From: Incurvaria masculella
Lineage: Eukaryota; Arthropoda; Insecta; Lepidoptera; Incurvariidae
Direction: 5' to 3'
Length of the DNA stretch: 64,000 bases
Assembly: GCA_946894095.1 (NCBI GenBank)
Contig: OX335643.1
Coordinates: 6,931,036-6,995,035, forward strand
Made by a program: the position numbers and the translations under genes. Under the pieces are notes generated by a model. It saw only the letters and a program-made list of their open reading frames with translations, did no database searches and had not been told where the DNA came from. This document shows positions 34,401 to 42,640 of the stretch, one piece after another (the stretch's first letter is position 1; the number at the start of each line of letters is the position of its first letter).

Positions 34401-37400
34401 TGCGTACACTGTCAACATTCCTAAAATAAGAACTAAACGATTCTCTAGATACTTTTTTTCCATTTCTTTATGTAAAGCGCGGCATATGGCGTAAGCCAGG
34501 ACCTCATGAGCCCATCAGCTTTATAACTTTTAATGGGTCTGCGAAAACGATTCCGGCCGGCCAGGTGCTTCTTTACACCATGTTTGAAGGATCCCAGGTT
34601 GTACTTTGGGGGAAATAACTCGGCAGGTAGTGCATTCCATGGTTTACCGACCCTATAGATAAAGGACCTATAGGATCGGTTTTTAATGTCGACAGTGGGC
34701 GGGTGCATTTCCTGCCTGTTCCGCGTTACGCGATGGTAGAAAAGGGACGGAGGGTCAGCGTTATGCAATTCCGACGAGAATTCTCCATGGTAAAGACGGT
34801 AGAACACAGAGAGATACCCTACATCCCTTCGGAGTTGGCCGATAAACTATGGAATGGACTTTCCCCCAAAATACAAACAAATTGGAACAGTGGTTTTCAC
34901 ATGATTAATGAACTACGTTTGTATGGGGAGCGCAATTTTCTGATGCTTAGGGCATTTTTCACCTACTGCTGATTATCTTAATCGCCGCTTGAAATTAATA
35001 CCAGTACAAGATAATCAGCACAGTAGTAATAAAGGCCCTTTAAATTCCGATTAAAAAAATCAGCATTTGGTAAAAACTAGGCTTACAGGCCTAACTTGAT
35101 GCGCAAACATTCCTCGAATAACGCATTTGTAATGCATTTATTCTGCATTCGTACCTCTTCTGCCACACCCAAGTCTCGTATACACGTATTAGATTACATT
35201 AATTACCAGAATTATGGTATTAGTGGCATACATGCCGTAAGATCAGGTTGTTTATACTCCTTTGAGAGGATACATTTGACAGGAAACTTGTATAAATTAA
35301 CGTGCGGAATGTTCCCTTCGCGAGGTTATTGCAAACTTCTGGAATGCGAGTGCAATAGATGGTGGGCGTTTGCAAGTTATGGGAAAATATGTGGAATCGC
35401 GTTGACATTTCGAAAAGCAATGCTCGGATTGCAATGATTACGCATACCTTCTTGCTTGGACAAGTGCATGCAAAAGACTTCAACGCTGCCTGAGAAACCT
35501 CAAACGGAACATGAAATAGATTAATTGTTTCGACTATACAAAGTTGTTTGTACACAGTTCAAAAAGTATTCAACTTTAAGCCCCGAATTCATAATAAATG
35601 TGAAATATAGCCGTAGCAGTCGGCAAATCCATTTTCAGAATTTCAGGTTTATTGGTTTCGTTACGATTTCTTCTTCGCTTCTGGAGTGCAGGATCTCGTT
35701 CAATGATCGATGTTTTCCATCAGTTCAGTGTAGCCGTGCTCATAAAGAGAAGGTCCCGGCATGACACCTAATTTCCTAATCCATGACTGTGGGTGTGGTC
35801 AGGTTACATAAAAAAAATGCTGGTTATGGTGCTGTCTCTACAACAAACACAAAAACAACAATCGTTGTTATTAATATTATGTCTTCCTACAGAACCAATA
35901 CGGTAAAACTAACTAAATAAGTAAATTAATTAATAAATAAATATTTATTTACTTATTTATTTATTAATTTACTTATTTAGTTAGTTTTACCGTATTGGTT
36001 CTGTAGGAAGACATAATATAAAAAAAGTGCCGCGTAGAGCCACATTTATTTGTATTTCATTTCGTTTTAAGTAGTTATGGTAGTAAAGGATAAACTATTC
36101 CGAATTAATATTCCGTTTTGGTTTTAATTAAATTCTAAATAAAAATATTTTCTAAGGAAAACAATATCGTTGAATGGTTCATCATTCATCATTAAACTGA
36201 AAAGATAAATAATAACTAAGGCCTTTTCATTCTAAGGCCAACCTAAATGTTACAGAAAGAGATTACGAACACTTGAAAATACGTGAAAACAACCATAGTG
36301 TAAATACTAATCCAATTTCTATCTATTTGAGAATTATATTTTACAATTATTATTTCAACTCACGAGGGAAAATTATCTCCTGATGTATATGGTATCCGTT
36401 AATACTGAAAAAAATACACAAATTGAATTGGTAATTAACAACGAAAATGATCAACGAAACCAAATCTTATGTTTTATTTGTTTTAATTACGTAATTCATG
36501 CGTAGACTGACACATGTAAGGCAAATGTTATATGCGATGGGTCAAGGCACTGTTACTATGTATGTTCATAATATAACATCTTTCTTAGGTCCAACCTGCA
36601 GCGCCATCTTATGATGCTATTCTGAACCTAGACTTTTAAGGTGTGCATACAATAAACAAATTATCTAATTCACGAAACTTTTCATTTTCAGTAAACGTTG
36701 CCGGTGCGATTATGCACAGCCTAAACGTCAGCTTGATTAACCCCGGAGAATGCCAGGCCAAAATCTCGCAAGACTACCCACATCTTCTGGAGCAGTACGA
36801 CGCTGATTCCTGCGCGTGTGGACAGCCTACCAACCCTCTCAACAACATTTGCCGGGTACGTTGAGCACATCTTACAAGATTAATTCGCTACTTAGCGATA
36901 GATGGCGGTCAATACGCAGTTGCGAATGACGCGTCTAGATGGCGCAACTGCTGGTGCATCGATTTCAAGATTGCCAGTGATGCAACCAATGCAAATTGCC
37001 AATAAAATAAACGTTACTTTCCTTCAAATAGGCTCCCCAATGTCAAACGCATTCGTGAAGCTTTGCGAAAATAATACTAACGGTACAAAAGGCCTTGAAT
37101 ATATGCACGGAGTGCCTGTTAGCTCTCGCTGTTTGATATTTGCACGAGATGCCATCTGCAATATTGGTAAAAGTCAAGGAGTTTTTGTTACGTTATTTGC
37201 TCGTCCGCAGGTCGATATCGGAAGCGCCTTGGCCTGCACCAATGGCGACGGCCATTTCGTTCTGCGCGGCGTCTACTCTTGGGATTCTGGTAAGATCATT
37301 ATTTTGTCAAGAGAACTTCTCGTGTTCGCTCGTGAATCAATATTTGCACGCATTGTCCGCAACGCTTATGAAGCGTTAAATAAATGTATCTATGTATAAT

Positions 37401-38857
37401 ATTTATCACTGTGTTAGTAGGAGGCATCGATTAGGGAGGAGGGACTGGAGGATAATTCCAAAATATGGATATACAGCAGGTGCCGAAATTGGTAGACGCA
37501 ATACCCGTCAATGTTATGTTTTGCTGGTTCGGGTCCAGCCATGTAGTATATTCGTAAAGTAGTTCTTTTTACCGGGCTCTTTCTTTAATTAATGTGTCCT
37601 TGCTTCGCGGTGGACTATACATATACTTATACATATCACATTCCTTGGAATAAGCGACTAACCTGCTTAGTACGAAAAGGTATATTTACTGTATTCACGA
37701 CATGCTAAGCAGTTATATATTTCATCCAAAAAGTAAAACCATTTATAAAAAAGCTAGCATTTGTAAGAGAATTATGAGGCATAGTGCAAAAAGTTGCAAA
37801 TTTTGAATGGCAACTTTGTGCACGTATCCTCAAAATTATCTAACTAACAAATTCCAGCTTATTTTTTATTACATTACATACATAAGTTTAACGTCAGACA
37901 TATTTTTAAGGAATTATAGCAGAAATAGCTAGGTACGAACAATCGTGGCGCCATCTACTGACGCACATACCCACTCAAGCTTCTACCACTTCTAGGGTAT
38001 CTAAAGCCTTTGTTCATAAATATGGCAATGTTTCTATAATGTATCGAACTATAGCAGGTATCAACGTGTTGAAACGTCATTTCCTATTTTCAGGCTGCCA
38101 GGCCGGCAACCAGCTCGCCGCATTCTACAAGTTCGACCTCGAATGGTACGAATGGGCGCTCGGCCTGTCCGAGGGCAGCGGCCGTCTCACCCAGCAGTTC
38201 GGCGGCCAGGCCCAGATCACGCAGCGCTTCTCCCAACAGAGCCAGTTCTCGCAGGTCAACCAGGGCATCAAGGGCGGCTTCGGCGGCTTCAACGCGGGAA
38301 TCAAGGTCCCCGGGCTCGGCTTCAACGCCGGAATCAAGGGCGGCCAGTTCAACTCGGCCATCAAGGGCGGCCAAGGGTTCAGCTCGTCCTTCGCTTCCTC
38401 GAGCTTCAGTGAGAAGGACTCCAGCCTCGGTGGCGGCGCCGGAATAGGGGCCTTCGGCAAACCGATCCTCGGCGCCGAGAAGTACCAGTTCGAAGCGAAG
38501 CCCGTCAAGGGCAGCTCCTACAGCGCGTCCTACTCGTCCCAGGAGAAGCAGTACTACCAGAGCAAGCCGCAGATCGTCACGTACACGACCAAGCCCGAGA
38601 TCGTCACGTACACGACGAAGCCCGAGATCTACACGTACACGACTAAGCCGAAGATATTCACGTACACGACGAAGCCGAAGATCGTCACGTTCACGACGAA
38701 GCCCCAGGTAATAACGTACGAGACCTCCGGCAGCGGCCAGAACCCGCAGTACATTGCGCCTGGAGTCACTTTCAACCCTTCCTTCTCTGAGCTTGTGGGC
38801 TCTCATGCGCGTGCGCACGGTAGCGAGTGCAAGTGCTTAGAGAACGGAAAGAAGTAG
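18372..38857 (+). CDS. scaf: Scarface-like inactive serine protease homologue with Gly/Gln octapeptide array (8 exons, 5' end missing)
   Basis: Eight exons: 18372-19425, 20205-20335, 22283-23836, 26193-26350, 27879-28165, 36692-36855, 37211-37289, 38094-38857. All seven introns are GT...AG and the phases (1,0,0,2,1,0,1) agree, giving 4,191 nt, or 1,396 codons plus TAG. Order of regions: Cys-containing start, Ser/Gly-rich region, clip-like Cys domain, Pro-rich linker, octapeptide array, linker Cys (GGQCGLQK), S1-type pseudo-protease, repetitive tail. The His motif reads TSAACV (His replaced by Ala), Asp is kept in NDVAIL, and the Ser motif reads TNGDGHFVLRG instead of GDSGGP, so it cannot be a normal protease. 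Phrases such as EPLPFQ and DIGSALAC resemble insect Scarface, an extracellular epithelial/JNK-pathway protein in Drosophila; that role is family knowledge, and orthology is inferred. The first exon in hand begins at phase 0 without a Met, so signal peptide and first Cys residues lie in unidentified upstream exon(s). Confidence 0.8.
19426..20204 (+). other. scaf intron A-B
   Basis: 779 bp, GTGAGT...ACAG. No recognisable exon or repeat was seen. Confidence 0.7.
20205..20335 (+). CDS. scaf: scaf exon B: clip-like Cys domain, first part
   Basis: The acceptor is ttattttacag; the donor is TTGACG|GTAAGT (phase 0). It encodes about 44 residues with Cys spacing CAAALKC...EFC, then ISNTSVRLTKDQEDFRVPLT. 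With the start of the next exon (DCKDVETGTLGKCC) it makes one compact disulfide domain. The pattern is that of the N-terminal domain of insect serine protease homologues. Confidence 0.85.
21075..21119 (-). mobile_element. End fragment of the AACCGACTTC MITE
   Basis: CTCCTCCTTTTTTGAAGTCG, then GTT. Confidence 0.7.
22062..22245 (+). mobile_element. SINE-A fragment 37 bp before scaf exon C
   Basis: GTGGGTTCAAATATTCG (B-box-like), GAGTTGGATAAGTGCATTT, CCCCTTCCCCTAATAGGTGG, GTTAAGCCCGCCCAGGATGG. It ends just before the exon C polypyrimidine tract. Confidence 0.75.
22283..23836 (+). CDS. scaf: scaf exon C: end of clip-like domain, Pro linker, octapeptide array, linker Cys
   Basis: The acceptor is ttgccaatcag; the donor is CAAAAG|GTAAAA (phase 0, weak +3 to +6). 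It encodes 518 residues. DCKDVETGTLGKCCRD...DPWPTN completes the Cys domain. A Pro/Arg/Thr linker (about 22390-22600) leads into the Gly/Gln array, and the exon ends with FLSRYGAGGQCGLQK, the usual link to the protease domain. The open frame runs back to 22076 through a SINE fragment in the intron, so a more upstream acceptor could extend this exon in frame. The 5' 300 bp are unusually GC-rich compared with the array. Confidence 0.85.
22606..23766 (+). repeat. scaf: Coding octapeptide (24-bp) array inside scaf exon C
   Basis: The translation falls into about 41 eight-residue units in two blocks (about 11 and 30), split by an irregular Thr/Ser/Gln spacer near 23000-23050. There are two flavours, FGQxGQGQ and IVSxGQGQ (x is A, V, K, Q, T, S, N or F). 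In the second block they often alternate, giving a 16-residue higher-order unit. Gln is written with both CAA and CAG and Gly with several codons, so the array is not one fresh expansion; the peptide pattern is kept while codons drift. Confidence 0.9.
23929..24398. repeat. Inverted pair of AGGGAGGTAGAGAGGAG tracts
   Basis: About 20 bp at 23931-23950 match 24376-24398 in reverse complement. It may bound a foldback element; ends uncertain. Confidence 0.45.
24584..24897. mobile_element. 314-bp element with about 55-bp inverted ends, in scaf intron C-D
   Basis: Left GAGATGACTTA ... GAAGAATGACGAAACCAATT and right AATTGGTTTCATCATTCTTC ... TAAGTCATCTC are inverted copies with one indel. No ORF. Confidence 0.75.
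26193..26350 (+). CDS. scaf: scaf exon D: start of pseudo-protease domain, dead His motif
   Basis: The acceptor is cgcgtccgcag; the donor is GATGG|GTGAGT (phase 2). It encodes GQKPYGNRNELEV, then FSEIPWQAMVLLQ and LLCGGVITRPEVVVTSAACVDG. CGG...TSAAC is the S1 block normally carrying AAHC; the catalytic His is Ala here. No IVGG-type activation site precedes it, fitting a homologue that is not activated as a protease. Confidence 0.85.
26351..27878 (+). other. scaf intron D-E
   Basis: 1,528 bp. Its first 350 bp hold many short palindromic TTGTTA...TAACAA motifs. A stretch at 27695-27785 resembles 3087-3197. The rest is AT-rich. Confidence 0.7.
27695..27785. repeat. Paired dispersed repeat with 3087-3197
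   Basis: Second copy, inside scaf intron D-E; same orientation. Confidence 0.5.
27879..28165 (+). CDS. scaf: scaf exon E: middle of pseudo-protease domain
   Basis: The acceptor is tcattcacag; the donor is GCAAG|GTCAGT (phase 1). A second GTGAGT four bases downstream gives the wrong phase for the next exon. It encodes LEAKSVLIKGGEWKLG, EEPLPFQIVQVKTILRHPGY, SFQNDVAILIL (catalytic Asp position kept), PICLPG and GECIVTGWGKQVLQ. This is the clearest S1-fold exon and is much GC-richer than its surroundings. A MITE begins 31 bp past the donor. Confidence 0.9.
28197..28620 (-). mobile_element. AACCGACTTC MITE, copy 1
   Basis: 424 bp beginning AACCGACTTCAAAG and ending TTTTTTGAAGTCGGTT, so the ends are inverted repeats of about 13 bp. 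Starts 31 bp after the exon E donor. Confidence 0.85.
28644..29113. mobile_element. Foldback-type element
   Basis: The ends (CATGGTAAATA / TATTTACCAAGGTA) and an inner pair (ATCTGACGTTTGGTTGCAT / ATGCAGCTAAACGTCAGAAT) are inverted; no ORF. Confidence 0.5.
30060..30121 (+). repeat. tRNA-like remnant
   Basis: AGTAGAGGAGTGAA and GTTTCGAATCC resemble A and B boxes of a tRNA-derived SINE head. No paired acceptor stem was seen. Confidence 0.35.
30544..31147 (+). mobile_element. SINE-A, full body with tandemly duplicated tRNA-like head
   Basis: 30544-30690 and 30691-30837 are a 147-bp direct duplication with few differences (such as GGGGACT/GGGTACT). Each holds the tRNA-like head (GTAGCCTAGTGGCGTGGG, GGTTCAAATTC). 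The body continues to 31147 through CCCGCCCGGGTTGGTACCAT, ending TTGCATAAAAAAAA. Confidence 0.85.
32283..32428 (+). mobile_element. SINE-A 3' fragment
   Basis: CCGTGTTTTCCATGCAGTTC to GTTACATAAAAAAAAT. Confidence 0.7.
32440..32605. other. GC-rich patch between two SINEs
   Basis: CpG-dense sequence (CGACGACCGGTCGGTC, CGCGCCGTTAACGCGCCG) in an AT-rich intron. No gene, exon or known repeat recognised. Confidence 0.5.
32649..33068 (-). mobile_element. SINE-A, essentially full length
   Basis: From the oligo-T (inverted tail) through the body to the inverted tRNA-like head (GATTTGAACCCAGACCTCTG, CCACTAGTCTACGAGCCGC). Confidence 0.85.
33166..33240. mobile_element. Fragment related to the 7531-7847 MITE
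   Basis: Shares AATTGGCGTTTACGGAACTT and GTCGATCGGTTT. Confidence 0.5.
34445..34810 (-). pseudogene. Truncated LINE: C-terminus of reverse-transcriptase polyprotein
   Basis: The minus strand gives about 120 residues: SLFYHRVTRNRQEMHPP, YRSFIYRVGKPWNALPAELF, YNLGSFKHGVKKHL. This is the conserved end of jockey/CR1-type polyproteins. The rest is missing; a 5'-truncated dead copy. Confidence 0.7.
35708..35818 (+). mobile_element. SINE-A 3' fragment
   Basis: GTTTTCCATCAGTTCAGTGT to GGTTACATAAAAAAAA. Confidence 0.65.
35874..36019. repeat. Near-perfect 146-bp palindrome
   Basis: Centre near 35946/35947; each base i pairs with 71893-i. The arms are about 70 bp with only a few mismatches near the centre. 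Flanks show no duplication. Confidence 0.9.
36692..36855 (+). CDS. scaf: scaf exon F: C-terminal half of pseudo-protease domain
   Basis: The acceptor is ttcattttcag; the donor is TGCCGG|GTACGT (phase 0). It encodes NVAGAIMHSLNVSLINPGEC, QDYPHLLEQYDADSCACGQ and NNICR. The Cys positions match the disulfide framework of S1 homologues before the nucleophile loop. It lies 8.5 kb from the preceding exon, across a repeat-filled intron. Confidence 0.85.
37211..37289 (+). CDS. scaf: scaf exon G: degenerate nucleophile loop
   Basis: The acceptor is ctcgtccgcag; the donor is GATTCTG|GTAAGA (phase 1). It encodes VDIGSALACTNGDGHFVLRG, then VYSWDSG. The region aligned with GDSGGP has no Ser nucleophile. 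DIGSALAC is a hallmark-like phrase of Scarface-type homologues. Confidence 0.85.
37473..37690 (+). mobile_element. SINE-B with tRNA-like head, in scaf intron G-H
   Basis: GCCGAAATTGGTAGACGCAA and GGTTCGGGTCC resemble A and B boxes. The downstream block (TTAATTAATGTGTCCTTGCT) recurs near 9460, 55000 and 57446. Confidence 0.5.
38094..38857 (+). CDS. scaf: scaf exon H: protease end, Gly/Ile/Lys repeats, TKP nonapeptides, C-terminus
   Basis: The acceptor is cctattttcag. The first codon, split with exon G, begins GCQAGNQLAAFYKFDLEWYEW, the terminal helix of the S1 fold. About 230 further residues follow: a Gln/Ser-rich stretch, repeats around GIKGGxFN, then six nonapeptides at 38564-38725, Tyr-rich sections and a basic Cys-containing end (SECKCLENGKK) before TAG at 38855-38857. 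The tail after the protease fold is long for this family and looks structural or adhesive; that is inference. Confidence 0.82.
38564..38725 (+). repeat. scaf: Six 27-bp units encoding Lys-Pro-Thr nonapeptides in scaf exon H
   Basis: Six consecutive nine-residue units of the form KP(Q/E/K)IVTYTT with changes at positions 3, 5 and 7. The 162 bp make exactly six units. The regular Tyr/Thr/Lys-Pro pattern recalls extracellular-matrix or cuticle-type tails. Confidence 0.9.
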
Positions 38858-40473
38858 ACTCGTCCAGCGACTTACGAGAGTATTTAGTATTACACGGTTT
38901 TTAGGAGTGGAGACTCAGGCGGATTTAAAGGAATGTGGACCCCCGTTTAACGTTGTAAACACAACTATAAAAACTATAAGCTTTTGTTCAATATGTTAAA
39001 ATACACAGACAGATCAGATTTCTATCCCTAATTTCTAAATAAGAAAAAAAAATGTGCTTTAAATAGCCTTCATTTGGAAAGTTTTAAAAATTTGTGCAGA
39101 AAAAATGAAGACTTATTTACAAACCGGTCACTGGTCGTCAAATGTACATATGACTCTGACACAGTGTAGGTATGCTATAGTTATGCCACGTAAGGTAATG
39201 TGCTAACATGACAAACATACTTGCAAACAATTATTTTCCATGTATTTTTAAATACGTTTCCTGTAATACATTAAACATCCTCAAAATGTGTTTTTGCGTG
39301 AAAGCGTAAAAAAACTCATTAGAGCATGCAGTATATTTAATAAATATCACTGTGACTTAGTGCTGCATTCCTTGAATTCCACGTGGGTCTTCACTCTTAA
39401 AAGCCGAGATATATTACGCATGACAAATCAGTTCGCAAGTTTTGAAATCGCGATCGCCTTGAAAGGCGCGTGCCTAACTCAAACAATTCAGAGTGTGTTA
39501 ATTTATTTTATGCAACCAGTTTAGTCATGTCGTTAACAGATGAGTTCATTTTTTAAAGTATCCTAGAGAAACAATTTGAATAAAATCTTGTGCCATAAAA
39601 GCGATAACCTAACATGAATTATATGAATTGCAAACAGGTTTGAAATTGAAAAGTTAATTTAATTCGATATCTATGTATCGACTTAATACTTACAACGTTT
39701 TTCTCTCAATAATTCAATTTAAATTTATTCTTGTAAAGAAATTACATATTAAAAACGGCGATGTACTTTTCACGCACACGTATATTTTATGAGTTGCATA
39801 CATGGCTTTTTTTTTTGTCAGATGCCAATAAAAAAATCAGAAGCTTCGTTCAAACTGGGCAAGTAAATAAGACTATCGACTGCCTTCCGAGTTATTTAGT
39901 ATTTTTTAATAAATAAAACAATATTTAAGTAATAATAGGCATACAGTTATTTTGAAACGAAAGTCTTGTAGTATTTGAAAACACGTATTTCTTAAATATT
40001 TGCATGTATGTATATGAACGTTTTTTAATTATTTCGGATTGGAAAATTAGGTAAATTTTACATGAATTAAAATTTTGACCATATAGGTGCGAAGCGTGTC
40101 AAGTTACATTTGATTTATTGAATAATTTGCCGTGTACCAAATGGTTGACATTTTAATTTTTTTTTCTTACACTGTCTATCTTGAATATAATTAGAAGGAG
40201 GCCATCTCGGGTCGCTTTGTGTAAATTATACGACTATAAGCTAAGTTACACTGAAAATATGTAACTATAAGATACTTAAATATAGATTACTATAAAATGT
40301 ATTGTTTCATTTCTTATTATTAATAACTGTAGTTATTCCGCATATCCATAATTTAATATATGGCTTTCTTATTTATTGCATGGTTACATTTAAGAAAACC
40401 ATTGACTTTTTCGGTTAAAGAAATAATTTCCCAAGTAAGTACATATACATTCCAATGAAATTTGGAATCTGTT
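38858..40473. other. 3' flank and AT-rich intergenic DNA
   Basis: Includes the presumed scaf 3' UTR. No further gene or repeat recognised. Confidence 0.6.
39339..39344 (+). promoter_or_regulatory. Possible poly(A) signal AATAAA after scaf
   Basis: First AATAAA found downstream of the scaf stop codon, about 480 bp away. Others follow at 39908-39917. Position only; no transcript evidence. Confidence 0.25.
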
Positions 40474-40596
40474 TTTTTTGTGGAACTGAACATAGATGGC
40501 TAATATAACACCCCTATCGTAATGATATTAGTCCAACAAACTGCACGGAAACCAGGTGCCATGCCAGGGCCTTCCTTACATTAGAAGGCTATACAT
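40474..40596 (-). mobile_element. SINE-A fragment
   Basis: Body order through GATATTAGTCCAACA, CCAGGTGCCATGCCAGGGCC. Confidence 0.6.
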
Positions 40597-40845
40597 TTCA
40601 TTTATTTATTAATCTTCTGGTGGTCAAACTGCACCAATCATGTCACGATTTGTTTGATCCGCGGAAGTTTGAAGTTTGATCAAGTGAAGAATTGCAGAAG
40701 AACCCGCAAAATAACTGCATTAGCCTATATGGTCTATATACTAGGTTATAAATTATATTTTTTTATGCGAAAATACAAACTTACAATTTTGGTAGAACGG
40801 TCCAAAGAACCAAAAACTACGAAGAAACAATATGAGCAGTCTTAA

Positions 40846-41391
40846 GGCGGCCCAACCCGGCGGGCCTAACTTATTCGCGGGCACAGCACAAAACCGTGCT
40901 GTTGCGCTCTGGGACCTTCTCTGTTGCAAAGAACAAGACAGGCTCCGTGATGAGGAAGATGCAACATGTCCACAAAAAAGACAATGTGCATAGTGTACGA
41001 TTTGGTAAGATTTACGAAAATTTTAATGAAATTAAAATTTACTTCTAGCTAAAAGTAAACCACGACCGCTGTAGTCAAAAATCTAACAAAAAACAAATAG
41101 ATCATAAATCTTGATTAAATAAGCTATGTCTGATAACTAATCTTTTTACGATGTTCTTACTTTATCATTGCGTAATCCACCTCCAAGATTATCGTATAAA
41201 ACGCGCGACAAATTCGAACTTTCGGACCTTATAACTTAGAAACCAAACACAATTTTACAATGCCAATGGTCATCAGACATCTAGTTTGATCAAATAAAGC
41301 TATTTTGAGCAAAATTTTGGATCTCTGGCAAGAAATATGGGCGTGATCTTCTTTCCCCTTTTGTATGGGGAGATGAGCGGGTTGGGCCACC
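40846..41391 (+). mobile_element. TTAA-flanked MITE, copy 3
   Basis: 546 bp between TTAA at 40842-40845 and 41392-41395. The 14-bp inverted ends are GGCGGCCCAACCCG and CGGGTTGGGCCACC. No transposase ORF. Confidence 0.85.
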
Positions 41392-41673
41392 TTAAGAATA
41401 TAAATTACTTCCCAAATAAGTTTATAGTATAATACATATACATATTAAGGATTGCAAGTTTTTTCTGCTGTAAAAACCGTTGTTCAGAAAATGTAATTGA
41501 AACAATTGTGTAAAAACCGCTCACCTAAAGTTTTAGTGGAATCCGAACCACAAACGGCGAATCTTTTTGTCGGCTTTTATGACATGCACGAGAAGAAATT
41601 CAGTGTACCCAATTGTATTCTTCTAACAGCACATATTCATGATATTAGCCCAACACAGGATTCGACACCTGGT

Positions 41674-41882
41674 TCGCGGGCTCGGTACAAACCGTGCTAT
41701 TGCACTCTGGGACCTTTCATTGTTTCAAAGAAAAATACATGCTCCGTGATGAGGACGATGCAACATGTCCACAAAGCAGACAATCGCATAGTGGTTGATC
41801 TGCTGAGATTTACGAACGTATTAATTACAAAACGACTTATAGCTAAAAGTAAACCACGAACGCTGTAGTCAAAAATCTAACA
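41674..41882 (+). mobile_element. TTAA-flanked MITE, internal fragment
   Basis: Matches the 5' half of the family (TTCGCGGGC through AAAAATCTAACA); both ends are missing. Confidence 0.6.
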
Positions 41883-42434
41883 TTACAGATTCATACTCAT
41901 AACAGATCACACATAACAGATTATTTATTTCTTTTTATAAAGGTTTGCCAACAGGTTGACACATTTACATTCACGTTTATACATACATATTTAGGTTTAG
42001 GCGTGTAAACGCAGGCAGGCGAGGCAGAGTTACTTTCATATTTATATTTTTTATACTATATATACATTTCAATCGTGAAAACGCAACATGCGTACCGTTC
42101 AAGGAAAGGGTTTGTAAGGCGGATGCACTTAAAAATAATTTTACATAAATACTAAGCACCCTAAAAACCAGAGAATCTTTGCTAAGAACATGCATTTTAA
42201 CATATAAAACTGTCAATCGATGGCGCTATACGAATGCTGTGCTGCAATGTTGGCTGTGTTCGAGCAGACTGCTCAGAGCCATTCGGTGCAAGAAAGAGCA
42301 AGAAATGGCGTTTTGGCTAACAGAATGACAGTTCCGTGTATATGCAAAATGTAAAGACATACAGATTCAACTGACGGATGAGAGCAAAATCGTTTCATAC
42401 AAAATGTACTGAAATTTGTAGACCCATGTAAAAC

Positions 42435-42640
42435 TGCAGGCCTGGGTGGTACCATCGCATTGGATAAAAAGATGGTCGAAGCGGCATTGAAAAATTGTCC
42501 GTGTTTTCCATTCAGTTCAATGTAGCCGCGCTCATAAATGGAAGGTCCTTGTATGGCACCTTATTCCTTCGGGAATGTGGTGTGTTGGTCATATCATGTG
42601 TGTAGCTATGTGGTATTAGCCATCCATGTCAGATTTATTG
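42435..42640 (+). mobile_element. SINE-A body
   Basis: GGTGGTACCATCGCATTGG, GTCCGTGTTTTCCATTCAG, GCCATCCATGTCAGAT. Confidence 0.75.

Larger units (their letters stand above)
28166..36691 (+). other. scaf intron E-F, 8.5 kb of nested repeats
   Basis: Filled with a MITE, a foldback element, tRNA-like and SINE copies, a LINE 3' remnant (-) and a near-perfect palindrome, listed separately. GC-rich patches near 29320, 30330-30450 and 32440-32605 are unexplained. No coding exon was recognised. Confidence 0.7.
36856..38093 (+). other. scaf introns F-G (36856-37210) and G-H (37290-38093)
   Basis: Intron F-G is 355 bp with no recognised repeat; intron G-H carries a tRNA-like SINE-B copy from 37473. 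Confidence 0.7.

Noticed and set aside
35096..35555. Opposing open frames of about 110 codons
   Set aside because: No domain, no homologous partner in the window and no splice link to scaf.
37480..37545. Possible tRNA-Leu gene
   Set aside because: Box-like sequences only, no convincing cloverleaf, and its downstream body is repeated.
38090..38818. Long antisense frame over scaf exon H
   Set aside because: GC-rich coding shadow with Arg/Leu/Glu bias; no independent evidence.
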